Shown one piece after another: positions 39,432-51,201 of a stretch of 64,000 nucleotides of DNA; position 1 is the first letter of the stretch; every line of letters starts with the position of its first letter. The translations under genes were made by a program, and so were the position numbers. The stretch is from Paragordius varius (lineage: Eukaryota > Nematomorpha). The DNA lies in contig OZ176055.1 of the NCBI GenBank assembly GCA_964247055.1, positions 868,001-932,000 on the forward strand, given 5' to 3'. The notes below the pieces were generated by a model. That model did no database searches. It was not told the origin of the DNA and worked only from the letters and a program-made list of their open reading frames with translations.

Positions 39432-42400
39432 ATAATTTATAAAAACAATATATTAGTCAGAGATTTTTGAAAAATCTTAATATATCAAAAAATATAAAAA
39501 TTCTAGAAATTCTTACTTAAGAAAGCTGTAATTGCCGCACCAAAGAGTATAAGGAATGTTTGAACCGTATCGGTATACATAACGGCAGTGAGCCCACCTA
39601 TATATAATTTATGGACAAAAAAATTATTTTTTTATACGAAATATTCTTGGAGTCTAAATTTCTTTTTTTAAGGGAAAATAAAAGGACAATCACGGTAAAA
39701 ATTGATTTTATAAATAGAGACAAATTTTAAAACTAAAGAGATACATATTCTAAAAAGACAATATATTTTTTAATCCTGGAATACTCTAATATAAACTTAT
39801 TTATTTACAATTTAAATTATATAATTGAGTGTATTAAGAAATTCACATCATGATATATACCATTTACAATCCAAATTCACCCTTAAAAAATTCAAATACA
39901 CAATTGAAACAAATTTAAATTATATATTTATTTTTATGATTAAAAATTACTTAATTTTTTATATTTTTTTAAAAAAAGGGAATTTTGTTTAAAATTAAAA
40001 TAGTACTGGAAAAAAATAAACTATGGCATTCAGGAATATTTCATATTAATAATAAATTAAATTAGCCCGAAAACACACAATTTATTTTTAGGGTGAATTT
40101 GAATTGTTTAGGGGCGTATTTTAATGGTTTGAGGGTACATTCGAATTGTTAAGGGTGAATTCGATGTAAATGGTATATTTTGCAATCCAAAATGATAGGT
40201 TATATGTTAAATAAAGTAAGGGTGACTTTTTGAAAAATATTTGCTTTTGTGTCATGAAATTTTTACGTTTTGTCTCTAAAATTTTGTTTTTATCAGAAAG
40301 TACAATTTTTATAAAAAAAAATTTTTTTAAAATCTGTAAATTATTAAAATTAGTGTCAACAATTTATAATATGTATATATAATATTTGCTTATAAACTAG
40401 GGTTGTAAAATAATTGATGGATTTTAAAATTAACTCTTTATAAATTACTTAACCTTTATGGTTATATAATAAGTTGACATACACAAATATAGGCATGATT
40501 ACAAAAGTTAAAAAATTCTAGTTATACTTTTTAATTATCATGAAAATATTCTTATAAAATTTATAATAACTGATAAGAATAATACAGTAACTGAAATTAT
40601 ACGGACATAGACCAATATTTTTTCCTCTAAAGAGAACCAGCCATAATACTTCTTATATAAATTTATGAGTTGCGATTGTAAAATATATAATTCCAATTTA
40701 CATCTTTATTTCATACTTTGCAATTAACAAAAATGTGTTATATGTAAAAAATCAAGATCTATGGGGTTTAGAAACAAAACAATTTGTCTTTTTTGACGTT
40801 TTGTTAGTATAATAATATTAATTTATGCTATATTAAAGAAAAATTACTAATGATTATTTAATATTGAAAAATATTTTAATAAAGTTACACAAAACAAAAC
40901 AATTTAAAATTTTAACATTTTAATATATATATTTGAATTCCAATATTCAGATGTTAGACTTGAGAAATTCTATAATTTTTATATAAACAACTAGGAAAAA
41001 GGAAATATCCATAATGATTATAAATTAAATTAATAGGAAATTATTTAAAATTAAACGGACAAAACGTAAAAATATAAAGACCAATATTTTTTTCTAAAAA
41101 ATAACCAAAGTTTATATCTAATTTTTTTCATAAACAATTTTAAAATATAGAATTAATTGTGTTAGTTATATTTATCTCTATTTCACACTTTGACATACAT
41201 TTTAAACAATGAGTTATCTGGAAATAATTATAATATATAAAAAGTATGGTTGTCTTTTGAAAAAAAACCTTTGTTTTTATATTTTTACGTTATGTCCGTA
41301 TAATTTCAGTTTTACTGTATATAAAATTTGAAAATAATTTATATTCGCGCCAAATAAAAGTTGGATACTTAAAAATAACACCATTTAATTCATGTGAATA
41401 AGTCGTTTATTAACTTTCAACTAATAATGGTACAAGTTTAATGTAAAACACAGTAACCTTGTTTAATTCTATTGCCTATATTTTTGCCAAAAATAAATTT
41501 TGACAATTTTTCGTTTTAAATCTAAAATTTAAATGTTTTATATTTGTTTACTATGCACAATAAAAAAAATCAAATCAAAATAAATTAAATAGTAAATATA
41601 AATTTACTTTAAACCTTGGAAAATAACCTAACTAAAAAATTGAAATTATACGGACAAAATATAAAATAACAAAAATTTTTGTCTTCAATAGACAACCATA
41701 CTTTTTTACCCCTAATAATTTTATAATATCATTAAATTACAATTATAAAATACAAATTAATTATGTTACCAATTTACATCTCTCTTTTATACTTTGCAGT
41801 TTAAAAAAATTTTATTAAAATAATCTGGAATTTACAAGTATGATTATTTTTTATAAAAATATATTTGACTTTATATTTTTATTTCGCACGTAATTCAATA
41901 TTTAAGGTTAAAAAATTTTTTTTTAATCAAAAATTAAGAAAAATTTATTTTACCGGTAATGGTACATATAACTGTCATTAAAAGAATGAAAAATATGGCT
42001 GAATACATATTCCATCTCAAGCCTTGTTCAATGAAAAGTGCACCGGAATATAAATCAACCTATAAATAAAAATATTTAAATATCTAAAAAAATTAAAAAC
42101 GGTAAAAATTAACAAATACATCGTAAAAAAAATAAAAGACAATAATTAAAGTATGCAATTTATGTAGTTGCTTATTTCACATTATAGAGTTGGTTAATTT
42201 GCAACATACAGTAGATGAAAAAACAACAAAATGTTGAATAAACAATTTATTCCTTTCTTACATTATTCTGTTTATTCCATTTAATATTTTGCTGTTATTT
42301 TTTTCCATACAATACTGTATTGCAAATTGACCAACTCTATAATGTAAAATCAACCATTAATATGCATACTATATATTTTTTTAACCTTGTTGATTTTCAT

Positions 42401-44071
42401 AAATATATATCTTATCGTTTTGGAATTGAAAAATAAGGTAATAGATATTTTTAAAATCTTATAATTCATATTCTATTCAGTAAAAAAAATTTATATATCA
42501 AGATAAAACCAAAGAATATTGTTTTTTTTATTCACACTCAATTCCCTATATATCAAAATTATAATTATATAGTTTATAGGCGTACAAATCAAGGTAAAAA
42601 ATAGATCTAAATAAAAAATTGTCTATTAATACTAAATTTAGTCCGTAAAATTATTCATATTTATAGTATAATTCAATGTTGAAAGAGCTCTTTACTTCAA
42701 AATTAAAGTTAAATGAAGATTAAAAATATATAGCAATACAAAAAATTTAAAATTCTTACTGATATTTTAGCAAAAACGTAAAGGAGAATATAAAGACAGG
42801 ATAGGTAAGTTCTAATGCGTGTTCCACCAAAACGCTTTTTCATATATTCCGGCAATGTATTAGCCTATAAATGTATATATATAATTAAATATGACGGATT
42901 AATTTCAGGCAAATTATGTTGAAAAATCACCTTGGTATATTAAACACAATATTTATATATATAAATGGTTAAAAAATGCTATATATTATATTTATATATA
43001 TACATTGTATGCCATATAAAAAAATGTATACAATCTATTATCAAACAAAAAATAATTATCCATCAAAAATAACCATATATATATGTATATAATTCATTTT
43101 TTGCTATAAAAACTATTTTTAATGTAAATATTACAAAAATCTAAAAAAGACACCAAACTTAATTATAATATCCGATAAAAAAAGTTTTTTTCTAAAAATA
43201 TATATGTAGATCAGCTGATTTTGAAAAGTAAAAAAAATAGATTTACCCCAGAAGCTATATAAACGGGTAGGAAAAGGCAGCCCAAAAGCTGTATAACGAT
43301 AACGGCCTAAAACATACATTAATATAAAATTAATTTGATATACATGCCTTAAATTTGTTATTGTTTATTATAATTTATTATATGTGGAATATAAAATATG
43401 GGATTAAGTAAATATAATAAATACCCCAAGGGTAAAAAACCCTTTTTTATTATAAATTTTTTTGGCAAACATAGGATTATAAATATAAAATTCTAAATAC
43501 TAGAAAATAGTTAATCTGTTTTGAAAAAAGAATAAATAAAAACTGATTTTAGATTCTTTCCCAGTAAAATACGATAATTTAAGGTATACAGGAGGCCAAA
43601 AATTTGGATTCGTATATAAAACATTAAGCCAATTTTTAATAAAAAAATCTAAAATAAAGAAATAAAATTATAAATTTTTGTACATTAAATTCGAAAGCGG
43701 CAACGCCGATTCCTGACGAAGCACCTGATCCCGCTAGCCCCACAAAATGTTCGCTTCCAATATTGCTTGAAAATAAAGACGCTCCAACCTAAAATAAAAA
43801 ATATGAAAGGTTTAAAAACTTTTAGTTTAAAAAAATGATATCGGTTTTTAAAATGTATTGTATATTATTTCATTACAATAAAAATATACCATAAGCCATA
43901 TCATATATCGTCCAGCTAAAAAATATCCAGAAACTGTGGAACGATTGACTTTAAAAAATGACTAAACATTAAATTTTTTATTCATACATAAAATCCAATC
44001 CCAAGAATGAGAATAAAATAGAGGACAATAATTGCTACATCATAGTGGGTTAGGGGCGAATTTTCAAGCAT
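29033..44071 (-). CDS. SLC5A family sodium/solute symporter (SGLT type)
   Basis: Nineteen exons on the minus strand: 43988-44071, 43890-43961, 43684-43788, 43247-43306, 42760-42864, 41954-42059, 39517-39597, 38555-38670, 37546-37713, 36193-36328, 35211-35318, 34432-34582, 32649-32817, 31915-32136, 31151-31328, 30307-30612, 30167-30219, 29871-30087 and 29033-29223; phases agree, 875 aa. It is a plasma-membrane sodium-coupled transporter. Order of motifs: [63 protein letters not shown] (the Gln marks sugar transporters), [29 protein letters not shown] (sodium site) and GPP-like [14 protein letters not shown]. The C-terminus has the SGLT pattern WNWFLGLE plus a last membrane helix ending at the stop. 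A polar, Asn-rich loop of about 200 residues before that helix explains the excess over the usual ~660 aa. Sugar specificity is inferred only. Confidence 0.95.
29330..29580. repeat. MITE family A copy
   Basis: TACAGTTAAAATTGAAATTG / TACGGACAAAAGGTAAAAAT at the left, and TTTTGTCCGTATAATTTCAA + TTTTTACTGTA at the right: a nearly intact terminal inverted repeat with TA borders. It lies in the last intron of the transporter gene. Confidence 0.85.
30690..30957. repeat. MITE family B copy
   Basis: Left end CACCATTTATTCAATTCCAT is eroded. The right end has three GGGTGAATTTGAATTGTTCA-like units. It lies in a transporter intron. Confidence 0.7.
31357..31385. repeat. (TA)n microsatellite
   Basis: About 14 TA units in a transporter intron. 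Confidence 0.9.
32846..33200. repeat. MITE family B copy
   Basis: TTACCATTTACAATTCGAAT then repeated GAACAATTCAAATTCACCC-like units at the left; GTAAATGGTATAT at the right. It lies in a transporter intron, 29 bp from the exon ending at 32817. Confidence 0.75.
33408..33667. repeat. MITE family A copy
   Basis: AAATTGAAATTATAAGGACA at the left; TTGTCCGTATAATTTCAATT + TTTACTGTA at the right. It lies in the same intron as the previous family B copy. Confidence 0.8.
33979..34018. repeat. (TA)n microsatellite
   Basis: Twenty uninterrupted TA units in a transporter intron. Confidence 0.95.
34601..34898. repeat. MITE family B copy
   Basis: GTATACCATTTACCCTTAAA with CACCC units at the left; GGGTGAATTTGAATTATTCG and TTGTAAATGGTATATT at the right. 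It begins 18 bp upstream of the exon ending at 34582, close to its splice acceptor. Confidence 0.8.
35320..35571. repeat. MITE family A copy forming a splice acceptor
   Basis: Starts with TA at 35320-35321, then CAGTAAAAAGCGGAATTATA and CGGACAAAAATCATAAAAAT. It ends GTGCGTATAATTTTAGTTTA + ATTTCTGTA. On the gene strand the inner end reads TTTTTACTGTAG, whose final AG is the acceptor of the exon ending at 35318. The A belongs to the element border and the G to host sequence. Confidence 0.85.
36423..36688. repeat. MITE family B copy
   Basis: TATACCATTTACAGTTCAAA + TTCACCCTTGAACAA at the left and TTTGAATTGTAAATGGTATA at the right: a near-perfect terminal inverted repeat. It lies in a transporter intron. 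Confidence 0.85.
36973..37248. repeat. MITE family B copy
   Basis: CTACCATTTACACAAATTCA at the left; GAGGGTGAATTTGAATTGTT and TTGTAAATGGTGCA at the right. It lies in the same intron as the previous copy, about 285 bp away. Confidence 0.85.
37785..38045. repeat. MITE family A, partly degraded copy
   Basis: The right end ACGTTTTGTCCGTATAATTT is clear. The left end is eroded to ACTAAAAACTAAAAGATATT with CTAACCATGTTTTTAAAACC. A further degraded family A-like stretch follows at about 38070-38340. Confidence 0.6.
38940..38984. repeat. (TA)n microsatellite
   Basis: About 22 TA units in a transporter intron. Confidence 0.95.
39857..40178. repeat. MITE family B copy
   Basis: ATATACCATTTACAATCCAA at the left; GGGTGAATTTGAATTGTTTA and GATGTAAATGGTATATTT at the right. 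It lies in the largest transporter intron. Confidence 0.8.
40583..40832. repeat. MITE family A copy
   Basis: TACAGTAACTGAAATTATAC + GGACATAG at the left; TTTTGTTAGTATAATAATAT at the right. Confidence 0.7.
41046..41320. repeat. MITE family A copy
   Basis: AAATTAAACGGACAAAACGT + AAAAATATAAAGACCAATA at the left; TATGTCCGTATAATTTCAGT + TTTACTGTATA at the right; internal AAAAGTATGGTTGTCTTTTG. Confidence 0.85.
41632..41908. repeat. MITE family A copy next to an exon
   Basis: AAATTGAAATTATACGGACA at the left; the right end is eroded (CGCACGTAATTCAATATTTA). It ends 46 bp before the exon beginning at 41954. Confidence 0.7.
42150..42370. repeat. MITE family E, copy 2
   Basis: Arms AGTATGCAATTTATGTAGTT + GCTTATTTCACATTATAGAG and the near reverse complement CTCTATAATGTAAAATCAAC + CATTAATATGCATACT enclose TCCATACAATACTGTA and its inverse. 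About 220 bp. Confidence 0.75.
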
Positions 44072-44619
44072 CTCGCTTTCATGTGGTTTTTACGGCACCT
44101 AACATGAATATATATCTCTGATCTGTGTTATATATATATATTAATTTTTTTTTGAAGAACATTAAAAAATATTTAAAACATATTGTTTCTTCTTCTTAAT
44201 TATAATTATAAATTACAAATATATATTATATATATTGTTATGATAATTGTGCCTGAATACTCATGGTGATTTTGGTTTTTAGCCTTGACTAATTAAAAAG
44301 GCTCTCATGACCACAATTTTGGGGCTACTTATATCTAAAGATTCCAAAGTTTTTGTATAGGCCAAATAAGATTTATGCAAATACTTTCTTCCAAAAAAAT
44401 ATTATAAATATTTAATACTACATTTAAATGAAAAACAATATTTGTAAATATTTTATTTATTTGATGTGGAGCCAAAAGTCGCAAATTTTTGAGACCTTTT
44501 AGAATGGATTAGTTTTCTCAAATGCCGAAAAAGCGTAAAAAAATTCAAATATATGATATACCTTTATATCAATAAAGTTTATCCCAAAAAAAGCATATTT
44601 TCTAAAAATTTATTTTATA

Positions 44620-44990
44620 ACAATATTTTGGTGAAGCTAATATTTTGAGGCAGGGTTAAAAAAGAATGATAAACATTTCTATTACTAAATTTTAATCTAA
44701 AAATTTATTGGATTTTATATAGATAGATATTTTTAAAAAAACATTTTATTTATATATATGAAGCGGGCAAATATATATATCAAAACTCTGAAGTTATAAA
44801 AAGGTGTAGCATCATCGAATTATATAAAAAAAATGTTTTTAAAAAATAGGTTTTGATACGGTTTCCATCATGCCTCAAATAGTATGAAGCACGATTCAAC
44901 AAAATTTTTTTATAAATTAGATTATCAAAGCATGTTGTTTGAAAATATCTGTTACACACATTAAAAAATTATTTAATCACGTCATTTTTC
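44620..44990. repeat. family D element fragment
   Basis: GATACGGTTTCCATCATGCC + TCAAATAGTATGAAGCACG corresponds to the reverse complement of 61520-61565 in the fuller copy. Borders are unclear. Confidence 0.45.
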
Positions 44991-44999
44991 CGTTTATTT

Positions 45000-45572
45000 T
45001 TTTAACACTTCGATTCAAATTGGGTATCTAAATACCCCAGACTAAATTTAAATTTATATTTCTAAAAAACTACTGAAAACGGTCCCATTTAAAATTTATG
45101 CTTCTATCCTAATAAAAATTATACATATATGCCAAAATATCTTAATAAAAAAATTAAAAAAATTTCTATGTCAAACTACTACGATGCCATTTTTATTGTA
45201 AAATTTTTTTAAAATATCCTCCTTCATTCAATTTTAAGAGTAAAATTAAAGTTAAATATTTATTTAAATTACATTTAACATTGATAGAAATAGAAAAACG
45301 GTTTATTTTGTATTATTTAATTTTACCATTTCATACATGTTACGTTAACAAAATTTTTACCTTTCGGTGTTAGCTTAAAATAAGTAATATCAAGTATTTT
45401 TGAATAAAAAAATTTATTTAGTTTGGTTTATTAATGTTATACAAGTGCAAAATTTTGCCATGGTTACATCGATTTCCTCCATACTTTTTAAAGTTGTTTT
45501 AAACAGGCTTAGGGTATATAACTACCCCAATTTGATTCGAAGGACTAAAATGTGTGTGTTGCATCCAAGTGT
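45000..45572 (+). repeat. MITE family C copy
   Basis: TTTTAACACTTCGATTCAAA at the left; CCAATTTGATTCGAAGGACT and GTGTTGCATCCAAGTGTTAA at the right; shared core blocks TTGATAGAAATAGAAAAACG and TTTTTACCTTTCGG. Confidence 0.85.
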
Positions 45573-46415
45573 TAAAAGAACCACCAGAAATTATATCCAA
45601 AATCTTATAATTAAAATTTTATAAGATTAATATCTCCATTTTAAGTATAGTACATATATTTCATTCACACCTTATCAACCATAATTTAATTATTAATATT
45701 CATACTTTAATATGTTAAGGCGAATTTTATGGCGTGCAATGAGGCTAGATGGAGGGGCTTATTATAAAAAAATCTGCTTAACCATAATCAACAAATTTAC
45801 ACCCATACATATTTGTTTAAAATAATAGAATTTCTTTTGGGGCTAGAATTAGAACGAACCTATAGTATTCTTACACAATCGGCCCATATAAATAAATCAT
45901 AACGATTTATTATTCAACTTAAATGAGCCATGTTTTCAACACACTTCGATAGCGCGAAAACTACTTTATAGCATTAACGATAATTGATATCGGCAACCTC
46001 CTCAAATAAGAAATTTGTGTTAATTTGTAGTTTCTTGATTTATAAATAACTTAAATAATTGGGCACATTGAACAATAAGACTTACCACTTGTCTTTTTAT
46101 TCCAAACAATTCTAACTAATGGTATTGTATAAAAACTCTTATATGGGGATACATAAACAGATATTTACCCTTGAATTTGTTTTATCAAAAATGCAAAATC
46201 ATTACAATAAATAATACAAGTGTAATTAACCTTAAAACGCGATGACCATATTAATAAACTCTAGGTATAATATTAATGACAAAATTATAATATAATTTAA
46301 AATATATAAAAAATTTATTAATCATCTAACAACTTTAAATTATGTATTGCTATAATCTAAGAAAAAAATCCAAATAAATCACATATAAAATATCATAATA
46401 ATGTAAAAGCGGCAA

Positions 46416-49197
46416 TTATTTAGGAGATCCCTTTACAACACTATGAATCCATTGAAGGTTATCTTGAACAGATGTAAAAATAGGAGGCATTCCTGGACTA
46501 AAACAATCTTCCCCATAAAACCAACTAGCAATTCCAAAAACTTTCCAAACGCCTTGAGTGTGACACACTAAAGCACCCCCAACATCACCCTATCATAAAA
46601 AAATTATATGCAAGAGTGCTCTTTACTAAAATATGAAAAGCTTTTCTTTGATAAAACTGTTAGCCTAACCGTTTTTTTTTTATATTTCCCCATTGAGATT
46701 GTAATCACATATTTATGTATAATTGTTTGTAGTAATACGGAAAAAACCATATTATTGACATAAGTCTATAAATTTATCGATAGAAAATTTGACTTTTTCA
46801 TATACACTTATTATTTGGTCTTAAATAACCAATTTAATCCCCCTTTAACCGACTAAATTATAGTATAAGGCATGTTAATAATTTCTCTTTAAAATGTTTC
46901 AAACATCGGGCTGATAAAAAGTCACCTTATTGTGTTAAAACGCTTATTAATTCAATTGATATATTAATTTATTGCCTACTTAATTATAAACTGGGCTTAC
47001 ATGACAAAATGTTTTCTTTCCGTTTTCGTAACCAGCACAAACTCGGGATTGATTAATGTTGATTGGAAATTCTTTCAAATCATACATTTTCTGGCAATCG
47101 GCTCGTGGAATGTAGGGTAGGCACAATTCCTGCAAATGTTTTGGTTCACTCAACAAACCCGCTAAAATCAGAAATAAAGTTAAACTCCTCTCTGTTTTAT
47201 AATATTTATCAATTTAAAAATACTTAAATGCCTTTAAATTTTGCTATATATACTTAATTTTATTTGGTTTTGATGGATATCTCAAGCCATAATGTTTGTA
47301 TAATATATAGTCCTTAAACAGTTTTTAAATTCCTTAAATTTAATATATAAACATGCTCATTTAGTATTAAAGCTATTTAGTTATCTTAAAAAGACCTTTA
47401 TGTATTTCATGAATATAAAAAATATCGAATAACTAAACCAACAAACCGCGGCCCTAAAAGTGCTTTTTTGTGGCTCTGAATGTAACAAACTTTTTAATGT
47501 ACTTATTTTGAGTAAAATTATTTGCAATTGTATCAAACAGCTATGCTATTTTTATCAATATTATATGGTCCACGACCTTTGAAACAAGATAAATATTTTT
47601 TGCATTCCTAAATTTTATGTGAATATCACTAAAATAACCAAACTATATACTTTTACTAAATTTAAAGTATCCATATCCCGTTAGATAACAATCCTGGTAT
47701 GCTAAAAGCTCATCACCGGGCTCAGGAAGACAAATTAGGTTAGGGATTTTAGCCTGTTTAGGAATGCGTTTTTTCAATTTTATAATAGCTAAATCGTATT
47801 GAGGAGGTTCGATTGTGGCATTAAACAAGGGATGCGTGAAATAGTTTTGAATTTGTCCGGTCCAAACATCGCTAAAATCTCCGTGCATATAGTAAAAACG
47901 GTTTGTAATGTTAGCCCTCACGCTTATTTCATCCGTTAATCTATGTTGGCGACAAATCAACCCATAAAAATTTAAAATGGTATTTAGCGTTAAAACCCCT
48001 AATAATTTAGCGTTACTGTTTTTTTTCACAAATATAGAATATTTTAAAATATTTCTTTGAATTGATAAATTTTAATTTATATTAAGGACAGGTTGAGTCA
48101 TTTTTTATGATGAAAATTGGCTTTATTTAAAATATTATATTCTTTAAGAAAAAAATAACAATTAGTTATATTAAGAAAACAAAATATAACATTTTATGGG
48201 TGAAACTAAACATATTTATATTTATTTGTAAAAAATCAAAAATATTTCGAAATTAAATACTTTCCCTGGACACAATGGGCCGCTGTCAAAACATATCTGG
48301 GGTGTATAAGGGCGCCACCACACTTCCCTGTTTTGCTCTCCAGGATTACCTTCGTAACATAGCGATATTAAAATTAATAAAACAATTAACATTCCATGAC
48401 TTTTTGGGGTAGTTTTATATTATCCCATAGCGATTTGTTTAAATATTTTAAAAAATAAGGAATTAGGGCGAATTTAATTATATACTTTTATTTAGTCGCA
48501 TTCTACAAATAAAATTTTTTTAAATATAAAATTGTAAAAAATCATTATCAAAAAATTTTCAACCATTTTTTCCCGAGTGTATAATTGATTTAAACTTTAT
48601 GGCTACATTTTATTAGCAAAAACTTTATATATATTTATATTAATTCTAGCTGTTCGTTAAAAATTTCAAGTTTTTAATCACAAAAATATAAGCTTTTTAT
48701 CTATTACAGCAGAAAATGTTTGTATATTAAATTTTAACTATATAATAACTTTCAATATAGTACTTTATTGGCAAAATTGAGCTTTGGGATATAAAACTAC
48801 CTGTCATCGCGGACAAAAAAGTAAAAAAATAACTTAAAAATTTTACTTAAAAAATGTTTAAATTACTACCTGCCAAGGCCATGTATTAATCTTTGCATTC
48901 CTCCCACCAATTATAGATTGATATTCATTCAAACCCGAACAATTGGGAATTCTAAGTCTATGGTACATTTGTCCACACTTGAAATTATCTATGCGCCAAA
49001 AATTATTTTAAATCGAAAAAACAATATAATCCCAAAAGTAATATCTAAAAAAATTACTGGTAAGGCTAAAAATTGTAAAATTGTATGTATAACTATTTTT
49101 TACCAAAATTTTTTCCATGACAATCACACAATATAATAAGGTACGATAAAAATGGTAATAATAATAATACTGTAGGCCAGGACAACATTTTATTCAT
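46416..49197 (-). CDS. secreted trypsin-like serine protease homologue lacking the catalytic serine
   Basis: Six exons, minus strand: 49104-49197, 48870-48988, 48261-48349, 47657-47940, 47001-47161 and 46416-46589; phases agree, 306 aa. The start is followed by a hydrophobic signal peptide (PTVLLLLPFLSYLIIL). S1-family landmarks: IIGGRNAKINTWPWQ (residues 57-71), CGGALIH, VLTAAHC (His96), YDLAIIKL (Asp150), CLTGYGYF-type YLTGYGYF, CAGYENG, and the nucleophile motif. That motif reads GDVGGAL, with Val252 where GDSGGP carries serine. The S1-pocket position six residues before is Thr rather than Asp, and the residue before IIGG is Ser, not Arg/Lys, so trypsin-type activation is unlikely. It is best read as a non-catalytic homologue (SPH), perhaps a binding or regulatory protein. 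The reading frame is intact, so it is not simply decayed. Confidence 0.92.
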
Positions 49198-50212
49198 CTT
49201 TTACTAAGAAGATTTATTTTAAATAAAATAATATAAAAAATAAATGTATATAAAACTTAAAGTAATATATTTTTAAGCCACAAGCTCCTTTGAAGGACGT
49301 ATACGTACCACTTATAATTGCCCAACCCACTTGATAAGGTGTTGAATTTCACCATTTTTCAAGGCTACACTGAAACCTTAATTCAATATTTGTTTAAGAA
49401 TTTGGTTTAAGAGTGGTATCATAAAACAAACGCCTTAAACGAACTATAATTAATACGTTGGACGTCCTTTCGATTCATAAATGACCCCAATTGTGGGAAA
49501 AAATATTTATGGCTCATGAGCCATATCATAACCCATTTTTTGAGATGAACAATAAATTATTTTTTAAACAAATTACTAATAAATGAATATATATATGTAT
49601 ACATACATATATAATATATATATATAATATATATATATATATATAATAAATAGTAGTGGTTGTTATTATTTTACTTACACGTTTAAAATTATACTATGAA
49701 AAATGATTAAATATATTTTTTTTGCCAAATTATGTTTGGTTCGCTATTGGTGCTTCAATATATATTCACAAACACGTGAGATTGTGTGAGAAGATGTATT
49801 AAGTTTTAATTATTATTAACATATATAAATAGTAAAACACTCATATCTTATTAAATTAAATTTAAAGGATATCTTAAATGGGAAAAATTACATGATTCAA
49901 ATTCTTGACAATGCTGTAACAAATTGGTGTAAAAATTTCGACCATAGTTTCACTATAATTTATGATTCACCATAAAATTATGTAAGTATGTAAATTACAG
50001 ATATTCCGCACACAGCAATATTTTATTTTACAAAAAAAAACACTGTTATATACAAGGCAGGTAAACTAATTTAATACTTTGCTAATATAACTAGCAAGGT
50101 GTCTCTAATTATGTAATAAAATTCTGCTGTTATAGTTGACATAGTTATTAAATAGAGATAACTTAACCTAGGGAATATATTGTTAAAATAAAATATAAGC
50201 AAGTATATATTG

Positions 50213-50345
50213 CTAGAAAGTTATTAATTATTGCCGAGTAGCATATGCAGCAAAGAGAATTATTATTGGCTAATAATAATAAAAAGTGAATAAATAACTA
50301 TCACTAACACCATTCTTTGATGTATATATATTTGGCAATAATTAA
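50213..50345. repeat. MITE family F copy
   Basis: AGAAAGTTATTAATTATTGC at the left and TTGGCAATAATTAATAACTC at the right are inverted; the core has ATTATTATTGGCTAATAAT. It matches the clearer copy at 57321-57490. Confidence 0.65.
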
Positions 50346-50365
50346 TAACTCAAAATTTTGCTGAA

Positions 50366-50540
50366 GCTTAAACACTTTTTCTATATAATTCGATGGTGCT
50401 GAACATTTCCATCGCTTTGATTTTAAAAACATAATTATTATTTAACATATATTTAAAGACAATCGATTATCTAAATCAAAGTTTTGAGTTGATGGAAATG
50501 TTTACCTCAAATTATATAGAAAAGTGTTTTTAAATGTTTT
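50366..50540. repeat. inverted-repeat element (family G)
   Basis: Left arm CTTAAACACTTTTTCTATAT + AATTCGATGG.. GGAAATG-type block; right arm GTTGATGGAAATGTTTACCT + CAAATTATATAGAAAAGTGT. One arm recurs near 24361-24395 and 44800-44830, inside family D-like sequence. Confidence 0.65.
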
Positions 50541-50689
50541 AAAGCGCTTTTATACCGTTAGCATGCCAAATAGTTCAAAGTACCATGTAAAAAATTTTTT
50601 AATTTAATTTTTGAAAAATTAAATATATATTTAAAAATTTTATCGCGCAATCTCAGCATTTTCCTTGATTTAAAGAGGACCTGCCCATT

Positions 50690-51030
50690 TTAGAAGAGCA
50701 AGAATATTTTGGGACTTTCGTTAAACACAATTTAAATTTTTTAAAATGTTGTTTTGCTTTTTATATGTAGTTAATCATATATTTTAGTGATATTTTTTGG
50801 AATGAAGCCTCTAGCTTTTACCAAAATTGGTTATTTTTAAAATAAAGCTCAAATTTTGTCCTTTCCATATATGGAACTTTTTTTTCAAAAGTTAAAATAA
50901 CTCTCTTAAATCATTCATTAGGACCAAATCAAAAGCCACATGATAATCCTGTTACATTTTCCTATCAGAATATATATATTTTATCGGGTTATTTGTTTGT
51001 GGACGCTGTGTATAGAGTTCAAACGGTCCG
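50690..51030. repeat. family D element, copy without the family C insert
   Basis: Runs from CCCATTTTAGAAGAGCAAGA through AAAAGCCACATGATAATCCT to GTGGACGCTGTGTATAGA. It is continuous across the point where the copy at 24390-25325 carries a family C MITE. Confidence 0.65.
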
Positions 51031-51201
51031 CATGGTTTAAGAGCTAAAAATGGGCACACAAATGCATTATAACACCCCTCAATTAAATTTTAATACAATT
51101 GAGTCTTATAAAATTGATGTCTATTACCAGATAAAAAACGGAATAATTAATTATGGTGTTATCCAAAAACGGTCTCATACTAATTTTAACTAATCACAGC
51201 A

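Larger units (their letters stand above)
44072..46415. other. intergenic between the transporter and the protease homologue
   Basis: No supported gene. It holds a family D fragment and a family C copy; the remainder is AT-rich. The transporter promoter should lie just right of 44071. An out-of-frame ATG 11 nt upstream of the transporter start overlaps its first codons. Confidence 0.6.

Noticed and set aside
49255-49380. Possible second trypsin-like fragment (minus strand, PYQVGWAIISG and GACG)
   Set aside because: Only two short matches, a stop directly upstream and no His, Asp or nucleophile motif; too weak to list.
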